Assembly: GCF_029873635.1 (NCBI RefSeq)
Contig: NC_080420.1
Coordinates: 121,528,719 to 121,592,718, forward strand
Origin: Malania oleifera
Lineage: Eukaryota > Streptophyta > Magnoliopsida > Santalales > Ximeniaceae
DNA length: 64,000 nucleotides
Direction: 5' to 3'
Of the stretch, positions 34,125 to 46,516 are shown piece after piece; position 1 is the first letter of the stretch, and each line of letters begins with the position of its first letter. A program made the position numbers and the translations under genes. Under the pieces are notes generated by a model. It did not search any database. It was not told the DNA's origin and was given only the letters and a program-made list of their open reading frames with translations.

Positions 34125-35334
34125 AGATCTTGCCTATGGTGAGTGCATTGGGCGTTTAACTTGATTCTCTTGATTTACACGCTACTCTGTTGAATCTAGA
34201 TGTAAGATAAAACTGTTTTTCTATGACTAATTTAACTATAGAAATTAATCTGGTTTGTAAACATCTGACAGGAGTCTTTTAATCAAGTTCTCATAATGGA
34301 ATGACGCAGTTGCATAGCAGCTCCTATAGTTGATTTTTCCTCAATTCCATTACTTGGGACACTCTTGAGTTCATACACAGAGGCCCGACCGCCCAAGGGA
34401 ACATTATATGGGCTATTAAGCATACTCCTTAAGGCCTATCGGAACTTGGAAAGTACTAGAAAAAGGAAAGAAAATTTAATTTTTTATGTTTGGTTGTTAA
34501 GAAAAGTGATAAAGAAAAAAAATTATATCAAATCAATGAATAAAATTATGATTTTGCACATCCTTAACATTTGGTTTTTAAATTTTTTTAATTAAGTTAA
34601 AAACAAATTCATTTTAATGGTATTTGATGTAGAGAAAAAATACAATGAAAAATTCTTTTTTCTTTCCTTCTCAAGCAAATTTTTTGATCCAAATTGACCT
34701 TTATCCTATGTTTGGAGAGGTTTTGGATTTGAGTTTATAATGAATTTTAATAAGATGTGATATAAAATTATATTAAAATTAATTTAAATACATTCAAACC
34801 TTAATCTAAGTCTGAAAATTTACTCTCAAATGCAGTTTTAATGTTAATGGACTCGGAGCTTGAGAGAGAGCTTTTCCTCACTTCTTTGATGAAATTGATA
34901 TTAGTAATGACAAATTTTCTACCATAATTGTCACCCTTTAAACTCCTTCGAAACTTTTGGCCCGAAACTCATTTTGAAGTTGGACTTGATTGGACTTGGC
35001 CAAGAAGAATCTCAAGAAAGTAGACGAAACAATTTGCTGAAGCTGCTATGTGCCACTGTTGTTCGGCTTGAAAGACATGTTCCTCAACAATTTATTTATA
35101 TCTTAGGTCGGCTGTTTACCCTCTATTGTGGACAAGCTGTCATGTTCTAGAACAACTAGGAATAGGGAAATGAAATTGAATTTATGACTTGATTTTATCA
35201 TACTTTTCGTTCAAAATTTTATTTTATTCCTTTCTTACTCTCATTCTATTTACAAACCAATCACAATGTAAATGCCTTTTTTTTTTTTTCCTACCGAGAG
35301 TAGGGAATCACTTCTTTTTGGGGCGTTGTTTCAT
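34125..35334 (+). other. 3' UTR and downstream intergenic sequence of gene 1
   Basis: The UTR starts after TAA at 34124. GGTGAGTG shortly after the stop could be a donor for a 3' UTR intron, but this is uncertain. AATAAA near 34540 is a possible poly(A) signal. Beyond it the sequence is AT-rich and unassigned, with a T run near 35280-35290. Confidence 0.4.
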
Positions 35335-35355
35335 CAAAATTTATCATTTCATTTT

Positions 35356-35670
35356 TTTTTTTTTATTCACGTGGGTACTCTAGTCACTGACGAGCCCTTA
35401 GGATCCCTCGGTACGACACCAAACCCACAGGTTGGCGACCTCCCCCCCTGATGTGCCTCCCAATGTTAAACCGAATGCTGTCACGACTTATTCACACTTG
35501 GGTTGATTTTCGGGAAGCGGCCACTCTCCCATGGCCCCTCCTTTATGTCATGCGGGTGGGACTCCCTGAGGGGCTACAAAGTGCACCAAGACCTTGTCCC
35601 CACTGAGAATCGAACTTCCAATGCTCATGTTATCTCCGCCTGCTTTAGCACCGTGCCATGTCCGTGGGGG
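35356..35670 (-). mobile_element. tRNA-derived SINE
   Basis: On the minus strand the 5' head has a pol III A-box-like TGGCACGGTGCTAAAGC and a B box GTTCGATTCTC, 30-40 bp apart, in a tRNA-like context. A non-coding body of about 230 bp and an A-rich tail follow (T run at 35353-35364 on the plus strand). It is flanked by a 21-bp target duplication (35335-35355 and 35671-35691) with one mismatch, starting CAAAATTTATC. This is clear evidence of LINE-driven retroposition. The open frame at 35503-35706 on the plus strand is not a gene. Confidence 0.88.
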
Positions 35671-35691
35671 CAAAATTTATCTTTTCATTTT

Positions 35692-36060
35692 AGTAGATTA
35701 GTTTGAATTAGTTATATAAAAAGTTATATTATTACTCTAAAGCAAATAATGATATGAAACATTTTATGCGTCCATAATAAGGAATAGAGATGAAATAATT
35801 ATTTTCAAATTTCATTATGGAGATGTTTATTTTTTTTTTCTTATTACACGTTAAATGAAATAATTAGGAATATATATAAAAAAGCAATTCTTTTAATTCT
35901 CAAAATTTAAATTATATTCGATCCAACCTAATTCAGATCGGTTGAACTGATTTGATTTTTGAATTGTTGGTTTATTTATTTTATTTTATCAAGAAAAACC
36001 AAATTTTTAAAAAATCAGGAAAAATAAATAAAATATTTGAGTTAGTTTGACTCGGATAAC
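35692..36060. other. AT-rich stretch, nothing recognised
   Basis: Non-coding and AT-rich. It may include the decayed front part of the LTR that follows. Confidence 0.45.
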
Positions 36061-36783
36061 AAAAAAAAATGGAAAAAAAAAAACCAAAAAATGAAGAAAA
36101 GTCTTTAAGAATCCCAGAAAATTTTAGAAAAATATTGAAACTTTTTTAGAAAAATTCTACAAAATTTTGAAAAAATGAGGGAAAGACTATTTTTTGCTCA
36201 AATTTAATGATTTTTTTTTATCATTATCTATATATATATATATTCTATTTTGTGTGTGTATGTGTGCGTCTCAATGATTTAACAAATGATAAAGAGGTAT
36301 TTCAGACCTCATATATATTACTTATGAGGGGGATTTATCTAATAAGAACTCCTCCTTTGGAGATCTTATTATATATTCTTAAATCGCACCTTATTCTATA
36401 TATATTTTAAAATTTTAATTAATTAATTAATTCCTTTTAATTAAAGATCATTAGATTCAATTTAGGGATAATTTATAATTAACTAGGTACCATTCATAAA
36501 ACAGGTGTACAGGGGGTGTTAGTACCTTCTCCTCGTATAATTGAACTCTTGATCCCAGCTCTGGTAGATTATTGGTTCTTTACTTAAAATTAGTCTAAAA
36601 GATCAATCAACGAGTAGTAATTAGGTGAATTAACCATACGTACCTAGGAAAATAACAAGTCAGTGACGACTGCATCAAATTTTTAATATTATTATTACTC
36701 ATCATTCCGGATCTTCTTCCTAATCGAATTTTTAATATTATTATTACTCGTCATTTTGGAACCTTTTCCGAGAAGTTGCGACA
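36061..36783 (+). mobile_element. Tat/Ogre-like LTR fragment (second copy)
   Basis: Parallels 15700-16417: AAGTCTTTAA.AATCCC, AAAGAGGTATTTCAGACCTCA, TAGGTACCATTC, GTGACGACTGCATCAAAT and the GTTGCGACA end at 36783. Its 5' part is missing or decayed, and a short TTTTTAATATTATTATTACTC stretch is duplicated near 36690-36750. Confidence 0.7.
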
Positions 36784-38500
36784 GATAGTATCACGTATAA
36801 ATTATCTCTTTCTTTTGTACTTTGAATCCAATCAAATTGATAATAAACTAATCAAAGGATAAAAAAAAAAAAGGAAAAAGAGCTATGGGGCCACTATTTT
36901 TAGGTCAGACAAACAATATGTGTGTTCATGGTTGTCAAAATTCGTCTTGAAGGAAGGGCCCAAAAGATGAGAGGGCTGTGTTCTGATCTCAATGTCGAGT
37001 AGTCGCGTTAATGCTCCTTTTTCTTGAACAGTGAGCAGTGGACCAAAAGAAAAAGATGGACTCATGCTTGTACTGTGGGATGTCAACATTCTTAGAGGTA
37101 ACTTTTCTTAAGTGGGTTCTTCTCAAAATTCTAAATTTTAATTCTTAGTTATACAACTAGTTAATTCATCAAAACCCATGTCCTCATCAATGTCCAAAAC
37201 CACATGCATGCATGTGCACAAGAAATTTTGCAGGTGTTGGAGAAATCCCAATTATTAGGGTTTTTAATTCTGATTTTTGAACTTTTTTAGGTCTTAATTA
37301 AAAAAAAAAAAAGGTTGGGAAATTGACGATCTCTTGGTATGAGGCGTAGACGAATCTTCAATGAAACTTAAAAAAAAATAAATAAATTCATGTTTAGTTC
37401 AACATGATTAATACTAATAGACGAGTACTCTGATCTAACACAGTGACAAGAACTACGTCCAAAAGACAGATGTTTTAGTATTAGAAAAATGATGCATACC
37501 TTTTTGATATTTAAATGAAATGACACTTAATTATGTATATATATAAAAGCAAATGTACTGATATAAAAGCAAATGTAAGTTAACGTGTTGTTCTTTTGAA
37601 TTGTTACTTAAATTGTAAAAAAGATTTGAAGAAATGGGCATATAGCCAACGAATATTCGATACATTTTTTTTATGCTTGCATCTTCTTCTCACAAATGCA
37701 TTTTATGACCGTGCCAATTTTGTACTAGTCGATACAACCATTTATATATAATTCATTCAAAAATGTCGTGTATCTGAGTTTTTTTTTTGGTATTATTTTA
37801 ACTTCTCCACTTGCCATTTAGGGATTTAATCGTGTTATTAGTACAAATATCTAAAGAATATTTTTTTTCCCTAGAGATTCATTAAGAAAGCAGGGTATAA
37901 ATCTTTATTTCACTTTTGCTGTTGCTTACCAAATGCATACAACCATGCCCAAACATGCCCATCTTAAAGCCTATTCATGAGTTCAAATGCTCAACATACA
38001 CAAAACAAGAAGAAATCTAATCAATGAATGTAAAAAGAAGCAAATGGCCAACATTGACATGAAGAGAGTGATGTTATCTTATGCCCACCATTGAAATTGA
38101 AGTGAAGAAGAAAGTGAAAACAATAAATTACAAATGAAGAAGAAGAAAATAGAAGAGAGCACTATCTCATATTGGGGGAGTTGAATAATAACCAATGGTA
38201 GAGAGAGCCAATGATGACATGAAGTGTCAACATATTTGCTCGCACTCACTTAAAAAAAGGGACCTATGAAGAAGACATGCTGCAGGTGAACTATTCATCT
38301 ATGAAAAAAATAAAATAAAAGTAAGTTTGCAGATGGACCGCTTCAATTCAAGTGCAATCTGATGGTTTATGTGATGGGCATGTGTCATACATTATTGTGG
38401 TTTTGTCCCTTTGCTATATATAATTAATTGATGTGGGAGTGTGGGCTGTGCAAGGAGATATGAACATTGTCACAATGATGTTTGTATTATTTTATTACTA
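36784..38500. other. Intergenic, nothing recognised
   Basis: AT-rich, no repeat family or coding signal was recognised. A minus-strand 68-codon frame at 36883-37089 has no known domain. Confidence 0.5.
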
Positions 38501-39450
38501 GATTTTTTGGGTTTATTAGCAAAATATTTTGGGCTAGATTGGTAGTGAAATTTATTTTTTATTTTTTTTTATAAAATATAAATTTTTGTGGCCTATTATT
38601 GATTTTTTTCTTAAATTTCTGAAATTTGTATTATACAAATAGAAAATAAAGAATTTATTTAGTTTCGAGATTTTTTGAGTTTATTAAAAAAATATTTTGG
38701 GGGTGATTAGGTTTTGAAAATATTTTTTATTTTTATTTTTTTAAAAAATATAATTTTTTTGGCTTATTTTTTTTAAAAAATTCTGAAATTTGTATTACAC
38801 GAATAGAAAATAAAGAATTTATTTAGTTGTGAGATTTTTTGAGTTTATTAAAAAAATATTTTGGGCTTGATTAGTAGTAAAAATATTTTTTATTTTTTAA
38901 AAAAATATAAAATTTTTGGCTTATTTTTTAATTTTTTTTTTGAAATTTGTATTACACGAATAGAAAATAAAGAATTTATTTAGTTGCGAGATTTTTTGAG
39001 TTTATTAACAAAATATTTTGGGCTTGATTAGTTGTGAAATATATATATATATATATAATTTTTGGAAAATATAAAAAAATTCGGCTTATTTTTTAAAATT
39101 TCTAAAATTTGTATTACACAAATAGAAAATAAAGAATTTATTTAGTTGGAGATTGTTTTGAGTTTATTAAAAAAATATTTTGGACTTGATTAATAGTGAA
39201 AAATATTTTTTTTATTTTTTTTTTAAATTTTTGAAAATTGTATTACGTGAATAGAAAATAAAGAATTTATTTAGTTGCAAGATTTTTTGAGCTTGTTAAA
39301 AAAATATTTTGAGCTCGATTAGTTGTGAAAAATATATAAATTTTTGGCTAATTTTTTTAAATTTCTATAAAAATTTTTGGCTTATTTTTAAAAATTTCTG
39401 AAATTTGTAGTACACAAATAGAAAATAAAGAATTTATTTAGTAATTTCTA
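38501..39450 (+). repeat. AT-rich tandem repeat, six copies of about 160 bp
   Basis: Units begin GATTTTTTGAGTTTATTA-like at 38501, 38668, 38833, 38990, 39151 and 39281 and end near 39450, spaced 167, 165, 157, 161, 130 and 170 bp. Each also has ATATTTTGGGCTTGATTAG, a T/A-rich variable part, then AAATTTGTATTACACGAATAG and AAATAAAGAATTTATTTAG. Variation lies mostly in A and T run lengths. Confidence 0.85.
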
Positions 39451-39479
39451 GATTTTAAAGAGAGTAGTACAAAAGATAT

Positions 39480-39481
<2 letters not shown>

Positions 39482-39527
<46 letters not shown>
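39482..39527. repeat. AT microsatellite
   Basis: About 23 uninterrupted TA repeats between the tandem array and the LINE fragment. Confidence 0.95.
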
Positions 39528-39528
<1 letters not shown>

Positions 39529-39530
<2 letters not shown>

Positions 39531-40000
39531 CTAAAAGAGGGCGACACCTCTATTTATTTATTAATATACCCTCACTTTTGACGGAGGAATACCGTGGTTA
39601 TAAGATAAAATAACACCAGCAACCAATCAAATTAGGACAACAAAACTAAAACATAATTAACAAAGAAGATTAAAAACATAAACACAACCAAACTCAAAAT
39701 AAAATGCACCAAACAAAACTCTAGAGGTGAACTAACGACGAACGGAAACGATACCCCACCTATCCATTCGAATAATACATTTCAGATAACGTGATAGAAA
39801 GTGTTGTTTTTCGTAAATTACATTATTTCCCATTTCTTATTCTTTAGTAAGAAAATCAGCCACACTATTGCCTTTCTTATATTGATGCATTACCATGACG
39901 TTCATTCCTTCTAACTCTACCACAAATTCCTTCCAAAATTCTCAAAGATACCATAAAATACATCTACCTTTTTGAAACCAATCAATAACAATTCACGAGT
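39529..40000 (-). mobile_element. L1-type LINE 3' end, truncated
   Basis: The minus strand reads HQYKKGNSVADFLTKE, the C-terminal RNase H-like end of plant L1 pol, then a 3' UTR ending TAATAAATAAATAGAGGTG and GCCCTC. The same 3' UTR occurs at 49545-50010. The 5' part of the element is missing. Confidence 0.7.
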
Positions 40001-40736
40001 CATTTTCAATAATCACATTAAAATAATGCAAATGTTTGTATAAAAGATAATTTGAGTATTTGTAGTCATGGATCTAGGGGGCTCAAATTTGGATTTGTTT
40101 AGATTTGTAAGATATTCAATAGACAAATCAAAGTACAAGATCCAAAGTTCATGCTTTCATATGTAAAGTTAGAAGTAAAAAATTTAGAAAATAATAAAAA
40201 TATATTTTTTCAGTTTTTTTATATACATTTTAAAAATTGAGAAATAAGGTGATATTTTTGTAATTATTTAAAAATGTAAATACAAATAAAAATATTTACA
40301 CGAAAAAAGTGTCAAAACTTTTTGTTGTTCACTTATTTTATATAAATATTATAAAATGAAAACTAGCTAATTTTCTTGTTATAGAAAACTAAAATTGAAA
40401 ACAAAAATATTTTCCACAACTAAACATACTTTTAATTTCTTTTACCTCTCTATTATCTACAAAAATATTTATTTTTAAAATTTTTTAAAATAGAAATTTA
40501 AATTGTAAAATAGTTGTTTGTTTTCAAAATACTTGATGCCATATTTTTGTTGCAAATATTCACTTAAAAATATAGTTTTCATCTCACAAAAACTTAAATT
40601 GAACATTCATACAAACTGAAAATTTATAAACAAAATACAAATATATTCACATTTAACACCAGTAATAACTTTTGCATTTAACATTTATCTACCAAAAAAC
40701 CTTTGTTTCATATTTGTTTCCTTTGAGAATGTGGGT
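40001..40736. other. AT-rich intergenic, nothing recognised
   Basis: No coding or repeat signal was recognised. The final five bases TGGGT are the target duplication of the gypsy LTR that follows. Confidence 0.5.
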
Positions 40737-40883
40737 TGTAACATCCGGAAAATAATATGAATTGGAGTAATTCTAAAAAAGTTAAATTAATTATTATGAA
40801 TGAATGAATGAATTAAGTATTATAAGTGGATCTTCTTGGGGAAGTTTCTTCCTTAGGAAATCAACAGGAGCTAGACTCTGCAT

Positions 40884-40884
<1 letters not shown>

Positions 40885-40933
<49 letters not shown>
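40885..40933 (+). repeat. CT microsatellite in the gypsy LTR
   Basis: About 24 CT repeats, expanded from the CT-rich leader found in related LTRs. It gives rise to two spurious Ser/Leu-rich frames. Confidence 0.95.
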
Positions 40934-40936
<3 letters not shown>

Positions 40937-41016
40937 CATCTTCCTCCTTTCTCTCCTCATTTTCTCGGCCAATATTTGGCCGATCGTAAAACAGAAGATA
41001 CCGCTGGGTTTCTATC

Positions 41017-41153
41017 TTTTAAAAATGAAGAAGAATGATTTCTCTATATTGATTCACACACAATACAAGGATTACAAGGGTATATATACAAAAGAGAAAT
41101 GGAAAAAAGGGAAAGTAAATATTTTGCTAAAATGGAAATATATATCATTAATA
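41017..41153 (-). repeat. 3' LTR (left) of copia 3
   Basis: 137 bp. TTTTAAAAATGAAG here against TGTTAAAAATGGAG in the other LTR, so its TG end has decayed. The other end is TATTAA on the minus strand, where TG is expected. Confidence 0.88.
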
Positions 41154-41249
41154 CTCTCCCTCAAGTTGGAGCATGGAGATCCGTAATGCCCAACTTGCGT
41201 AATAAGTTTTAGAAATGTTCACAACCCAAAACTTTGGTGAAGATATCGG

Positions 41250-44200
41250 CAAGCTGACTGTGGGTAGGAATATGCTTCGTGAAGAAGAGGTCAGCTTGTA
41301 ACTTGTCACGAACAATATGACAATCGATTTCTATATGCTTGGTACGTTCGTGGAAAACAAGATTCTAGGCAATGTGAAGAGCCGCTTGGTTGTCACAATA
41401 TAAGAGCATAGGTTAAGAATGCGGTACGCCGAGATCATGTAAAAGAGTTTTGAGCCATGTAAGTTCATAGGTAGTGGAAGCAAGTGCCCGGTACTCAGCT
41501 TCGGTGGAGGAGCGAGAGACTGTAGTTTGTTTCTTAGTGCGCCAGGAAATTGGACTAATGCCCAACTGAATAAAAAACCCAGTGGTGGAGCGGCGAGTGA
41601 GTGGACAACTAGCCCAATCCGAATCAGAATAGGTTAAGACTTGAAGAGTGTTGGCAGTAGGAAAAAATAAGCCTTGACCTGGAGATGCTTTAATGTATCG
41701 AAGAACACGTACAACAACATCATAGTGCGGTTTTCTAGGCTGGTGCATAAATTGACTGAGAATATTGACTGGAAATACAATGTCGGGACGAGTGATGGTA
41801 AGATAGATCAAACGTCCAACGAGTTGTCGAAACGAGCTTGGATCGGAGAGAAGATCACCATCAGCATTATTGAGCTTCAGATTTTGTTCCATGGGAAAGT
41901 GGGCAGGACCAACACCCAGATGACTGCTATCGGTGAGGATGTCAAGAGCATATTTGCGTTGGTTGAGAAAAATGCTAGTGGGAGAGCAAGCTACTTCCAG
42001 GCCAAGGAATATTTCAATTGGCCAAGATCCTTGAGTTTGAATTTTTGAGCGAGCATGACTTTGAAAGTGCTAATATCAGAGAGATCATTGCCTGCCATGA
42101 GAATGTCATCAACATAAATAAGCATAAGAGTAAAAGACCGACCCCGAGAGTGGGTGAAAAGAGAGTGATCGACCTGAGATTGGGTGAAACCCGCAGCAAG
42201 TAAAACAAAAGATAATTTAGAGAACCAATTACGAGAAGATTGCTTGAGGCCATAAAGGGATTTCTGAAGATGACAAACACGAGTCTCCCCCAGTTTACAA
42301 TAACATGGGGAGGGATCATATAAACCTCCTCATTGAGGTCACCATGGAAAAAAGTGTTGTTGACGTCCAATTGAAGTAGACGCCAATTCCGAGCGGGCGC
42401 CATTGCAAGAACACACCTGACAGTAACGAGTTTAGCAACAGGAGCAAAAGTATTATGTTAATCCAAACTTTCTACTTGAGTGTATCCCTTGGCCACCAAG
42501 CGAGCTTTGTGTTGCCCTATGGATCCATTGGCCTGGAGTTTTGTTTTGAACACCCATTTACAGCCAATTGGTTTTTTTCCAGGTGCAAGGTGTTGAAGAA
42601 CCCATGTATTATTGGTTTCTAAGGCTTGGATTTCAGAAGTCATGGCATCACGCCAATGGGAGTGTAGCACAGCCTGAGAATATGAGGTGGGTTTGGGATG
42701 TTGGGATATAACAGAAAGAAAAGCCAAATGTTAAGTAGAGAAACGATGATAAGATAAAAAAGAGGAGAGACAATGAACGTTACCATACCTGAGGGACATC
42801 TTGAAACTTGTGAAGCCGTGGAGGACTTTGGTAAAGCAGGGCAGATATAATCAGCTAAGTGAGAGGGATGGGTGACAGCTCGTTTGGGTCGTGAAGAGGT
42901 GGGTGGAGGGGGTGGTGGGGGGGGGGGGTTGGAGGAGAAGTGGGTAAGGGTAGGGGTGTTGAGGAGGGGACCAAGGGAGAAAGGGAGAGAGATGAGGGGC
43001 TAGGGGTTGGTGTGATTGGTGGAGGAGGTAAAGTGTAGGAATGATGTATATTAGGAATAGGAAGAGGAAGGACTGGAAAAGATGTAGGAGTTGGAGAGGT
43101 GAGATGATAGGGAAAAATATTTTCTTGAAAAGTGACATCACGGGAGATGAAAATTTTTTTGTTTTCAAGATCGTAGACATGATAAGCCTTATGATGAGTA
43201 GGATAACCTAAGAAAACACATCGAAGAGCACGAGGAGAGAATTTATCGTGATGTTGGCGAGTGGTTTGGGCATAGCTCAAGCATCCAAACACTCGCAAGT
43301 GTGCATACAAAGGGGGTTTCTGAAAAAGAAGTTCATAAGGGGACTTATGATTGAGGCTAGGTGAAGGAGTACGATTAATTAAATAGGTGGCTGTCAGAAT
43401 GCATTTGCCCAAAAAAGAAACGGGAATATTGACTTGAAAACGTAAACACCGAGCCATATTAAGAAGGTGACGATGTTTACGCTCGACAACACCATTTTGC
43501 TGTGGTGTATCCACACATGTGCACTCATGAAAAATGCTTTGATCATGGAAAAAAGGTTTGAAGTGGGGTGGATAGAAATTCTCGACCATTATCAGTGCGT
43601 ACATGCTTAACAGTGCAATTGAAATGATTTTTGACCATGGCACAAAATTTTTTAAGGCAAGTGAAAGTATTAGATTTCATGCGCATGAGATAGACCCATG
43701 TAGCATGTGAGTAGTCATCCACAATTGTTAAAAAATAATGTGCACCAAAAAGTGAAGCAGTAGGATAACCACCCCATATATCACAATAAATCCGATTAAA
43801 ACAAAATGTGCTCTTATGTGTATTCAAGGAAAAAGGTAAACGAGTGTATTTTGCTCTAGCACAAACATCACAAGGCAAATGAGGAGAAGAAATATTTAAG
43901 GTTTTCGACATACATGAAATGGAAGGGTGATCGAGACGTTGATGCCAAAGAGTAGTGTCAGAAACACGTTGAGAATGGAAAACTGAGGGGGAGGGGGGTT
44001 TATAGTGGTAAACCCCATCACGTACTTCACACGTTCCAATCAGCCTCCTCGTCGATAGGTCCTGAAAGACACAAAAGGTGGGAAAAAATATAGTAACACA
44101 ATTGAGATCAGTGGTAAGTTTGCTGATGGATAATAAGTTAAATTTAAATGAAGGCACATAAAGAACATTAGAAAGAGAGAAATTAGGAGAAAATCGCATA

Positions 44201-44450
44201 GTGCCCATATGAGTTACAGGAACAATGTCACCATTTGGAAGCTTAATGGGGCATGGCTGATTGAGAAGCTGAATATTATTAAGAGAAGACAAATTGGAAG
44301 TCATGTGATCGGAGGCACCTGAATCAACAATCCATTCAGTGTTAGAAAGAGAAGCAGAATGACAAGAGGCGAGGTTACCAGTAAAATGGCAGAGTTGGTG
44401 TTTAAGGGTGATAAGGGATCCAAGAGCCGACGACATTGTTCGCTGGTGAG
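41250..44450 (-). pseudogene. Copia 3 pol, broken
   Basis: Protease EWIVDSGASDHM near 44330. Integrase zinc region LWHQRLDHPSISCM and core [26 protein letters not shown], then after a frameshift near 43560 [23 protein letters not shown] and a long Pro/Ser/Thr-rich linker. RT blocks are SHWRDAMTSEIQALETNNTW and KARLVAKGYTQ (42458-42727), then [17 protein letters not shown] after a stop. RNase H at 41413-41892 has TYSDSDWASCPLTRRSTTGF and SRSSTEAEYRAL. At least three frame changes and several stops separate these blocks. Some stops fit CAA/CAG or TGG transitions. Confidence 0.88.
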
Positions 44451-45806
44451 ACTAGGGATAACAATCTTAGAATAGGTTGAAGAACCGGTGACAGTATGTG
44501 TAGCCATTGAGGGATCAGATGCGTCCATAACGTCAGATAGTTGAGAGAAATAAAATTGTCGAATCGTGTTGAAGCCGAGCTCTGCGACGACCAAAAAGGA
44601 ACCTTCGATTTAATAATTGTGCCATAAGAATTGGAACTAAGAGATCTCCTAAGCACACGTCGAGAACGTTGGAGAAGACAGCCGGAGTAGCGGGTTGCAG
44701 AGGGAACTGAGAACAACCAAAAAACTGAGAGATAATGACCAACAAACACCTGAGCTACTGGAAATCATTGAAGCTCCACTGGAAGGCCACTGGAGATAAT
44801 GGAGAGCGATGGTAGATGCGGCAGATGCAACAATGTCTGGCCGCGGGTGACAGGCTTAGGCAGATGCATTGGTCGAAACGAAGCAGGGAGCGAGGGTCAG
44901 AATACGGAGATGCAGCAGGGCGCTGCAGGCTGTGATGGTCTGTGGAGTAGATCTCGACTGGTGACTGTTGCTGGTGGAGAAGAAGAGCTGGAAAGGATAT
45001 CGTGGGGCTGATGTGGTTAGTGTGGCAGCGAGGAAAGGGTAGAGAGAGCTGTGGCCAGCCGAGAGAGAGCTTGGGATGACTTTGGGCGTCGGATAGAAAC
45101 CAGCCGGAGACAATGAACAGGGCTAAGAACGGTGAAACGACGCCGGAGATTGATGAACAGAGGCGAGCCGCGATCGTGTTCAGACGAGCCGAGCAAAAAT
45201 TGGAGCAGAGCATACACCGGAGCTGCAACAGAGGAGAGGTTGCCCAAAGGAGACGACGAGAGAGTGTTGAGATAGGGCTCCTTTGGGCGAGACAATACCA
45301 GCGAAGACGAGAGACGGCCGGAAAGAAGAGGTTGCCGGTGTTCGTGCTGCTGTGGATGTCACTGGTGGCCGGAGGAGGTTGCAGCAGCAGGAGGGTGGTC
45401 GGTTGGAGTTGTAGAGGGTCTCGGGTGGTCTATGCAGAGACTGGAGGAGTGATGAACGTCGGAGCAGACAAATTGAGATATGAATGCTCGATGTACTAAG
45501 AGACAGATGGAATCTACTGTAATCAGAGAAACCAGAGACGAGATAGGAGATCTGAGGACTGACAGAGAATAGATGTGGCCGGGAAAAAAAAACAGAGGCT
45601 TGCCAGGGATACTGAGAGATGGAGGAACAGCCGTGCGAACGCCAAAGAAGACGACCGGAACTAGAGAATCTGAGAGATGGAATTGATACAAGCTGTCGGA
45701 GATGGAGAAACGACTTGCAGGAAACGGATGGGCGTGCAGCGGCGGCGATAAAAAAAGTTAAGAGAAAACTAGGTTAAGAAAAAAAATTTATTTTTTTATT
45801 TTTCTT
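44450..45806 (-). other. CpG-rich leader of copia 3 in place of gag
   Basis: About 1.3 kb between the primer-binding site and protease. Only a short gag-tail-like piece (MDASDPSMATH...SKIVIPSLTSEQCRRLL, 44400-44540) precedes protease, and no gag core or zinc knuckle is seen. The remainder is CT-rich on the minus strand and far richer in G, C and CpG than its surroundings, with frames in several phases and no domain. It could be a long untranslated leader or captured host DNA. Confidence 0.6.
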
Positions 45807-45818
45807 GCTCTGATACCA
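45807..45818 (-). other. Primer-binding site of copia 3
   Basis: TGGTATCAGAGC on the minus strand, directly next to the LTR. This is the exact complement expected for the initiator tRNA-Met. Confidence 0.92.
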
Positions 45819-45959
45819 TGTTAAAAATGGAGAAGAATGATTTTCTCTATATTGATTCACACACAATACAAGGATTATAGGGGTATATATACATAAGAGA
45901 AATGGAAAAAAAGGAAAGTAAATATTTTGCTAAAATGGAAAGTATATATATCATTAATA
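45819..45959 (-). repeat. 5' LTR (right) of copia 3
   Basis: 141 bp, near-identical to 41017-41153, including CACACACAATACAAGGATTA and GGTATATATACA. Confidence 0.9.
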
Positions 45960-46046
45960 CTATCTCCGCCACCGACATTTCTATCGGACATATTTTCTCA
46001 ATTTCTCCTTAAATCTGCTGATAAATTGACGATCGAACACCACCAC

Positions 46047-46516
46047 TAGGGGTGAGCAAACGGTTGGTTTGGCCGAATTCAGTTAATTAATCGAATTAAC
46101 CGAAATTTTTGGTTAATGAGAACTGTTAACCGAACCGACTGAATAGAGGGGCCTCACTGAACTGAACCCGATCGAATTACCTTTTCGGGTAATTCGGTTA
46201 ACCGAATTTAACCAAATTAGTTTAAAATTAATTAATAAAAACATAATATAATTGTAGATTTTTTTACCAAATACTAATTAACATATTAACAAATTAACAT
46301 ATACTAATTTATATTTAAATTTTAATTAATTATTAAATTGGTTATTTTAGTTAACCGAATTAGCATTCCTCTTAACCGAACCTATTAACCAATTAACCGA
46401 ACTTTGTAAAACTATAACCAAACCAACCGATCTTGTGTTCTTAACCGAACCGAACCGACCAATTTCGGTCGGTTTATTTGGTTAATTCAGGTTTCCCCGA
46501 ATTATACTCACCCCTA
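46047..46516. mobile_element. hAT-like MITE
   Basis: 470 bp with terminal inverted repeat TAGGGGTGAG/CTCACCCCTA and a perfect 8-bp target duplication ACCACCAC (46039-46046 and 46517-46524), as in the hAT superfamily. The interior is rich in TTAACCGAA and CCGAACCGA words in both orientations. No transposase is encoded. It inserted into the gypsy solo LTR. Confidence 0.88.

Larger units (their letters stand above)
41017..45959 (-). mobile_element. Ty1-copia retrotransposon 3, gag-less
   Basis: Very short LTRs (41017-41153 and 45819-45959, about 140 bp), a perfect CTATC target duplication (41012-41016 and 45960-45964), a perfect primer-binding site, and a polypurine tract (CTTGAGGGAGAG on the minus strand). 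Order leftward: primer site, a leader of about 1.25 kb, a short gag tail, protease, integrase, RT, RNase H. It is inserted in the gypsy solo LTR. Confidence 0.93.

Noticed and set aside
35503-35706. Plus-strand 67-codon frame, and a possible tRNA gene at the GAATCGAAC word
   Set aside because: Both fall in the SINE. The A and B boxes belong to its tRNA-derived head, and the flanking 21-bp duplication shows retroposition, not a functional tRNA gene.
38501-39450. Repeat array as CRISPR
   Set aside because: Plant nuclear DNA, units of about 160 bp without unique spacers, and no cas genes.
40804-41038. Ser/Leu repeat proteins
   Set aside because: Translation of the CT microsatellite.
44755-45691. 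Several 70-157-codon frames on both strands
   Set aside because: Overlapping frames in all phases in the GC-rich leader of copia 3, with no domain or conserved composition.
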